A stretch of 8,974 nucleotides of DNA, from positions 1 through 8,974 of the forward strand of contig JAFGVF010000208.1 in NCBI GenBank assembly GCA_016938155.1, given 5' to 3'. This document shows positions 6,801-8,974 of the stretch, piece after piece. The notes beneath the pieces are model-generated. The model was not told the origin of the DNA and did not search any database. It saw nothing but the letters and a program-made list of their open reading frames with translations. A program made the position numbers and the translations under genes. Every line of letters starts with the position of its first letter. Position 1 is the stretch's first letter. The stretch comes from Candidatus Cloacimonadota bacterium (GTDB taxonomy: Bacteria; Cloacimonadota; Cloacimonadia; Cloacimonadales; JAFGVF01).

Positions 6801-8974
6801 TATCATCATCTGTAACATCAGCAGAAATAGTTACATTCATCCCAACTTCCGGGGCTAAAGGGCTAACCAGAATGTTGGTAATAACCGGTGATTCATTGTA
6901 AAGGCTTGTAGGTTGTCCAAGATTTGAATAGTTATCAATATCCAGAACTATCCACTCAGAGTCTGAAGCGTTTGTACCTGCAGATGCAGCCCAATTCATA
7001 TTACCTGAAGTAACAGCAGCTTTTCTCAGTATGGTATGATTAGCCGTTGCAGCAGTAACTCCTGCGACATCCCAACCCACTGACGGGGCAGTAACGGTTT
7101 CAAGTCCAATGGCATCAACAAGGGTACCATTATAAACAAGCCCCATGGCATCATTACCGTTAAAGTAACAGATTGTTGTTCCGATTAACTCGGAAAGAGC
7201 TTGAATTTCTGCAATTGCAGATGAATTACAGATAACATAAACTTCTCCGGGAGCTAATGTTCCGCTTAGAGTAACACTATTTGTTGCACCTTCAGTCCAG
7301 TCTCCTTCATTGGAGATTCTCCAGACTTCAACTAAACCGAGGTCAACACTTGTATCGCCGGCATTGTAAATCTCAAAGGCTTTATTATTGGAAGAACCTT
7401 CCAGATATTCACTGATATAGATGTTTGCAGGAGCTGCTTCAGAGATAGTGTAAACAGCCTCAGCAACAGCACTTGGTGTATAACCTGTTTTATATGCTTT
7501 GGCTTTTACAGTTGTTGTTGCATCGATCGTTAGAGCACTTGCATAGAGGTTTGAAGTTAAATCCGGCTCAGATCCGTCAATAGTGTACATTATAGTTGCA
7601 TCAGTTGTTTCGCAAAGGATTTCTACAGACTGAGCAGATCCATAAGTCCCTGCAGCAGGACTGAATGTCGGAGTTGCAACAACCAGCATAGATACAGAAT
7701 AGTTTGTTACTGTACTTATTGTGGAACCGGTTGCATTATCATTAGCTTCAATATTAAAATAAACCATGGAACCATCTGCTTGGGCAGGAATAGTGCCTGT
7801 ATAGTTTTCTCTGGTTAAAGTCATTGTAATCTGATTATTCAGGGCATCAGAAGCAAGCCCCCAATTGATATAAGCTGAAGCGATGCCGTCATCATCAGTG
7901 ATGTCAGCAGTAACTACAACAGCGTCTGAAGGGGTTGGATTTGTGGGAAGATATATGATGTTAGTGATGACTGGATTGGTCACCGGAACTTCAGCTGGTG
8001 TAGGCAATCCAAGGTTTTCATAAGTATCAATATCATTAACAATCCATTGTGAATCGGTAGCATTTGTACCAGCGGAGGTAGCCCAATCAGTAGTTCCGGT
8101 GGTAACTGTAGATTTGCGGATAAGTGTGTGGTTTGCAGTTGCTCCTACTATGCCGGCAACATCCCAGGCAGTTCCGGGGTCTGCACCATTTGTTCCAACA
8201 GCATCGACAAGCACGCCGTCATAGAAGATACCAATAGCATCATCACCGTTATAATTAATTACCGTGTTATTAGTAATATCCGTAACAGCAAGTATCCCGG
8301 TGTTTGCACTGGGATGAGCAATTACATAAACATCGCCAACTGCAAGTGTTCCGCTGAGAGTCATAGACTGTTCGCTCCACTCCCCGCCACCAGAGATAAG
8401 TCCAACAGTAACGAAGCCAAGATTAACTTCACTATCACCGGCATTATAGATTTCAATAGCCTTATTATATGAAGAACCCTCAATATACTCACTAATATAG
8501 ATGTTTGCTGGATCAGCAGCACCGATAGTATAGATTGCCTCAGCAACAGCACTTGGTGCATAGTTTGTCTTATAAGCTCTTGCTTTGACGGTAGTAGTAG
8601 CATCAATAGTCAATGCAGAGGCATAAAGGTTGGAAGTTAAATCCGGTTCTGAACCATCAACTGTGTATAAAATGGTTGCATCAGCTGTTCCACAAAGAAT
8701 TTCAACAGATTGAGTCTCAGTATAAGTTCCGGCTACTGGATTGAAAGTTGGTGTATCAACAACCGGCATGGCAACAGAATAGTTCTGAGTATCACTTGTT
8801 GTGGATTCAGTAGTAGTATCCTGAGCATAGATATTGAAATAAACAGTTGAGCCATCTGCTTGAGCAGGAATAGTTCCACTATAAGAGTCTCTTGCAAGAG
8901 ACATAGTAACTTGGTTATTCAATGCATCAGAAGCAAGTCCCCAGTTTATAACTGCGGAGGATATCCCATCAGCA
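3877..8974 (-). CDS. Giant extracellular multidomain protein with lamin-tail and chitobiase-C-terminal-like repeats (N-terminus outside window)
   Basis: The frame is open from the right edge to TAA at 3877-3879, giving 1698 visible residues; the TTG at 8920 is internal. Counting residue 1 from that TTG, the order is: Ig-like (from the edge to 50), chitobiase/hexosaminidase C-terminal-like (57-133), lamin-tail (139-308), Ig-like (316-410), chitobiase-like (417-493), lamin-tail (499-672), a diverged Ig-like (678-771), a spindle/hydin-like beta-sandwich (778-880), a choice-of-anchor J-like domain (884-1031), Ig-like (1039-1136), an OB-fold/DUF5689-like region (1140-1331), chitobiase-like (1337-1413), lamin-tail (1419-1594) and an FnIII-like module (1603-1672) ending in RFYKVIAS. 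Typical motifs are YT.DGSEPD..S.LY and ISEY.EGSS.NKA.EIYNAG. Composition (Thr, Ser, Ala, Asp, Asn rich, few Lys) fits a secreted or surface protein. No catalytic domain and no clear C-terminal sorting domain is visible; an enzyme domain and signal peptide could lie upstream. Binding or adhesion is likely but not shown. Confidence 0.9.
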   Translation of the reverse strand, partial: ADGISSAVINWGLASDALNNQVTMSLARDSYSGTIPAQADGSTVYFNIYAQDTTTESTTSDTQNYSVAMPVVDTPTFNPVAGTYTETQSVEILCGTADATILYTVDGSEPDLTSNLYASALTIDATTTVKARAYKTNYAPSAVAEAIYTIGAADPANIYISEYIEGSSYNKAIEIYNAGDSEVNLGFVTVGLISGGGEWSEQSMTLSGTLAVGDVYVIAHPSANTGILAVTDITNNTVINYNGDDAIGIFYDGVLVDAVGTNGADPGTAWDVAGIVGATANHTLIRKSTVTTGTTDWATSAGTNATDSQWIVNDIDTYENLGLPTPAEVPVTNPVITNIIYLPTNPTPSDAVVVTADITDDDGIASAYINWGLASDALNNQITMTLTRENYTGTIPAQADGSMVYFNIEANDNATGSTISTVTNYSVSMLVVATPTFSPAAGTYGSAQSVEILCETTDATIMYTIDGSEPDLTSNLYASALTIDATTTVKAKAYKTGYTPSAVAEAVYTISEAAPANIYISEYLEGSSNNKAFEIYNAGDTSVDLGLVEVWRISNEGDWTEGATNSVTLSGTLAPGEVYVICNSSAIAEIQALSELIGTTICYFNGNDAMGLVYNGTLVDAIGLETVTAPSVGWDVAGVTAATANHTILRKAAVTSGNMNWAASAGTNASDSEWIVLDIDNYSNLGQPTSLYNESPVITNILVSPLAPEVGMNVTISADVTDDDTIASVNLFYGDLPDFYGILVPMNSRATYSAVLSGLSAGTYYFVIVATDNEGAVVTSEEQIFTVTEPTPTEGILVSETSLSFTATVGETSDIQEYTLEGVNLVDVINIVVTGPFQVSDNALSWDNELFDLDPEYNGSIWVRYMPTVAGAQTGEITHSSTDYDDVIINLSGTATLPLVDIENENFDLGTLGNWTAVSVIGAQTWLANSSNAYMNGYLSGAQDNEDWLISPAMNFDAYENEVFSFDSAKNYTGPDLEVYISTDYVDNPSTASWTALNPVLSSGSNVWTGSGDLDVSAYSGTVRIAFKYVSTTGGAASWRVDNVLIQGTVIEGVNTAPTIDTIVSSPQYPSSTDTVTVSANITDEDGIASAYINWGFASDALNNDVAMTLSRNTYTGIIPAQVAGATVYYTITATDNNASPLAAVSGVQSYTVVMDVTNIAALRLNSPSPTVYCLAGEAVLTFQQSYRYQKYIQDSTGAILIDDVAGAITTAYNVYDGITGLCGYLTEYGGMLQFVPVADPGIATSTGNTITPAVITLADMTTGFETYEAQVVTVNNVSFSALGNFANGTVYVLSDGTNTYNFRSTFYDVDYIGTAIPSQPVNLTGILNSRTDGEYITARVLTDFDVITTVVATPYFTPAAGTYTETQSVEIFCDTVGASIYYTLDGTDPDDTSSLYSAPLSISATTTVKAIAYLTGLTPSNIAEVVYTIIEPVQANLYISEYIEGSSNNKAIEIYNAGTEAVDLGLAEFWRISNDGDWTEGATNAVTLSGTLNPGEVYVICNSSAIAEIQALSDLIGTTICYFNGNDAMGLVYNGVLIDAIGVETTPATLPSLGWDVAGVITATANHTLVRKATVTAGTMNWAASAGTDADDSEWIVYDIDDYSNLGLPTPTGTPTPDMPTNLVITNDAVGRILTWDVAANAVTYKVYAADNPFALEGDWLLVATVSDTMWTDTETNSKRFYKVIASSDSLPLRSGR
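4141..4914 (-). repeat. Chitobiase-like plus lamin-tail module, copy 3
   Basis: Encodes residues 1337-1594, directly before the C-terminal FnIII-like module. The chitobiase-like half (4684-4914) shares only 50 of 77 residues with copy 2, but the lamin-tail half (4141-4668) is about 84 percent identical to copy 2 by hand count. It is preceded by the OB-fold/DUF5689-like region rather than by an Ig-like domain, unlike copies 1 and 2. Confidence 0.85.
4930..5505 (-). other. OB-fold/DUF5689-like region within the giant protein
   Basis: Residues 1140-1331 of the visible protein begin VTNIAALRLNSP and contain KYIQDSTGAILIDD, then a glycine-rich strand pattern (DGITGLCGYLTEYGGMLQF), a second half with YEAQVVTVNNVSF, and end in EYITARVLTDFDV. 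This layout fits the paired OB-fold-like regions annotated as DUF5689 or related families in Bacteroidota-type secreted proteins. It recalls the architecture of the separate 230-residue protein at 2421-3113. The assignment is from motif memory and not from a search. Confidence 0.55.
5830..6273 (-). other. Choice-of-anchor J-like (cleaved adhesin type) domain within the giant protein
   Basis: Residues 884-1031 carry the family layout: ENFDLGTLGNWTA at the front, a Trp in QTWLA, DNEDWLISPAMNF in the middle, LEVYISTDY, then VRIAFKYVS and a closing SWRVDNVLIQG. Such jelly-roll domains are common in secreted proteins of this part of the bacterial tree and often bind carbohydrate or mediate attachment. 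No catalytic residues are expected. Confidence 0.7.
6907..7674 (-). repeat. Chitobiase-like plus lamin-tail module, copy 2
   Basis: Encodes residues 417-672. Its chitobiase-like half (7444-7674) is closest to copy 1, while its lamin-tail half (6907-7428) is closest to copy 3, with long identical stretches such as VYVICNSSAIAEIQALS and LIGTTICYFNGNDAMGLVYN. Copy 2 therefore looks like a mosaic of the other two. Confidence 0.85.
7999..8754 (-). repeat. Chitobiase-like plus lamin-tail module, copy 1
   Basis: Encodes residues 57-308 of the visible giant protein. The chitobiase-like half (8524-8754) shares 64 of 77 residues with copy 2. The lamin-tail half (7999-8508) is the most divergent of the three. 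It keeps NYNGDDAIGIFYDG and ANHTLIRK but has an altered central segment (GLISGGGEWSEQ) where the other copies have WRISN.GDWTEGATN. The chitobiase-like halves of copies 1 and 2 are offset by exactly 1080 bp. Confidence 0.85.

Overview
The window looks like bacterial chromosome with modest GC. It most plausibly comes from the Fibrobacterota-Chlorobiota-Bacteroidota side of the tree, with a Cloacimonadota-like lineage as my best guess. The guess rests on the secreted proteins: lamin-tail domains, chitobiase C-terminal-like domains, a choice-of-anchor J-type domain, paired OB-folds and a C-terminal fibronectin-like module. No rRNA, tRNA or housekeeping marker is present to confirm it, so the placement is inference.

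Left part (1-2416, + strand): the end of an operon for p-aminobenzoate, the aromatic precursor of folate. It holds the 3' part of a glutamine amidotransferase (pabA), a complete aminodeoxychorismate synthase component I (pabB, with the diagnostic Lys in its RPIKGT motif) and a complete PLP-dependent aminodeoxychorismate lyase (pabC). Both junctions are 4-nt ATGA stop/start overlaps, so the three proteins are probably translationally coupled. Together they convert chorismate plus glutamine to 4-aminobenzoate.

Middle (2421-3876): a small exported protein with two OB-fold-like halves lies on the - strand and converges on pabC with only 4 bp between the stop codons. Its start is preceded by a strong ribosome binding site, a sigma70-like promoter and overlapping palindromes that resemble an operator. 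Beyond it lie about 690 bp without a convincing intact gene. This stretch is structured: it has degenerate 11-bp repeats, a pair of inverted DnaA-box-like 9-mers, small direct duplications and a 70-codon open frame that resembles a decayed gene.

Right part (3877-8974, - strand): the C-terminal 1698 residues of a giant extracellular multidomain protein whose beginning lies past the right edge. It ends at a good intrinsic terminator. It is built from three copies of a chitobiase-C-terminal-like plus lamin-tail module, four Ig-like domains, a spindle/hydin-like beta-sandwich, a choice-of-anchor J-like domain, an OB-fold/DUF5689-like region and a final FnIII-like module. No catalytic domain is visible. 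The giant protein and the small OB-fold protein share domain families with secreted nuclease-type proteins, so they may serve related extracellular functions. The most interesting points are the mosaic history of the internal repeats and the structured intergenic block, which may be a dispersed element.
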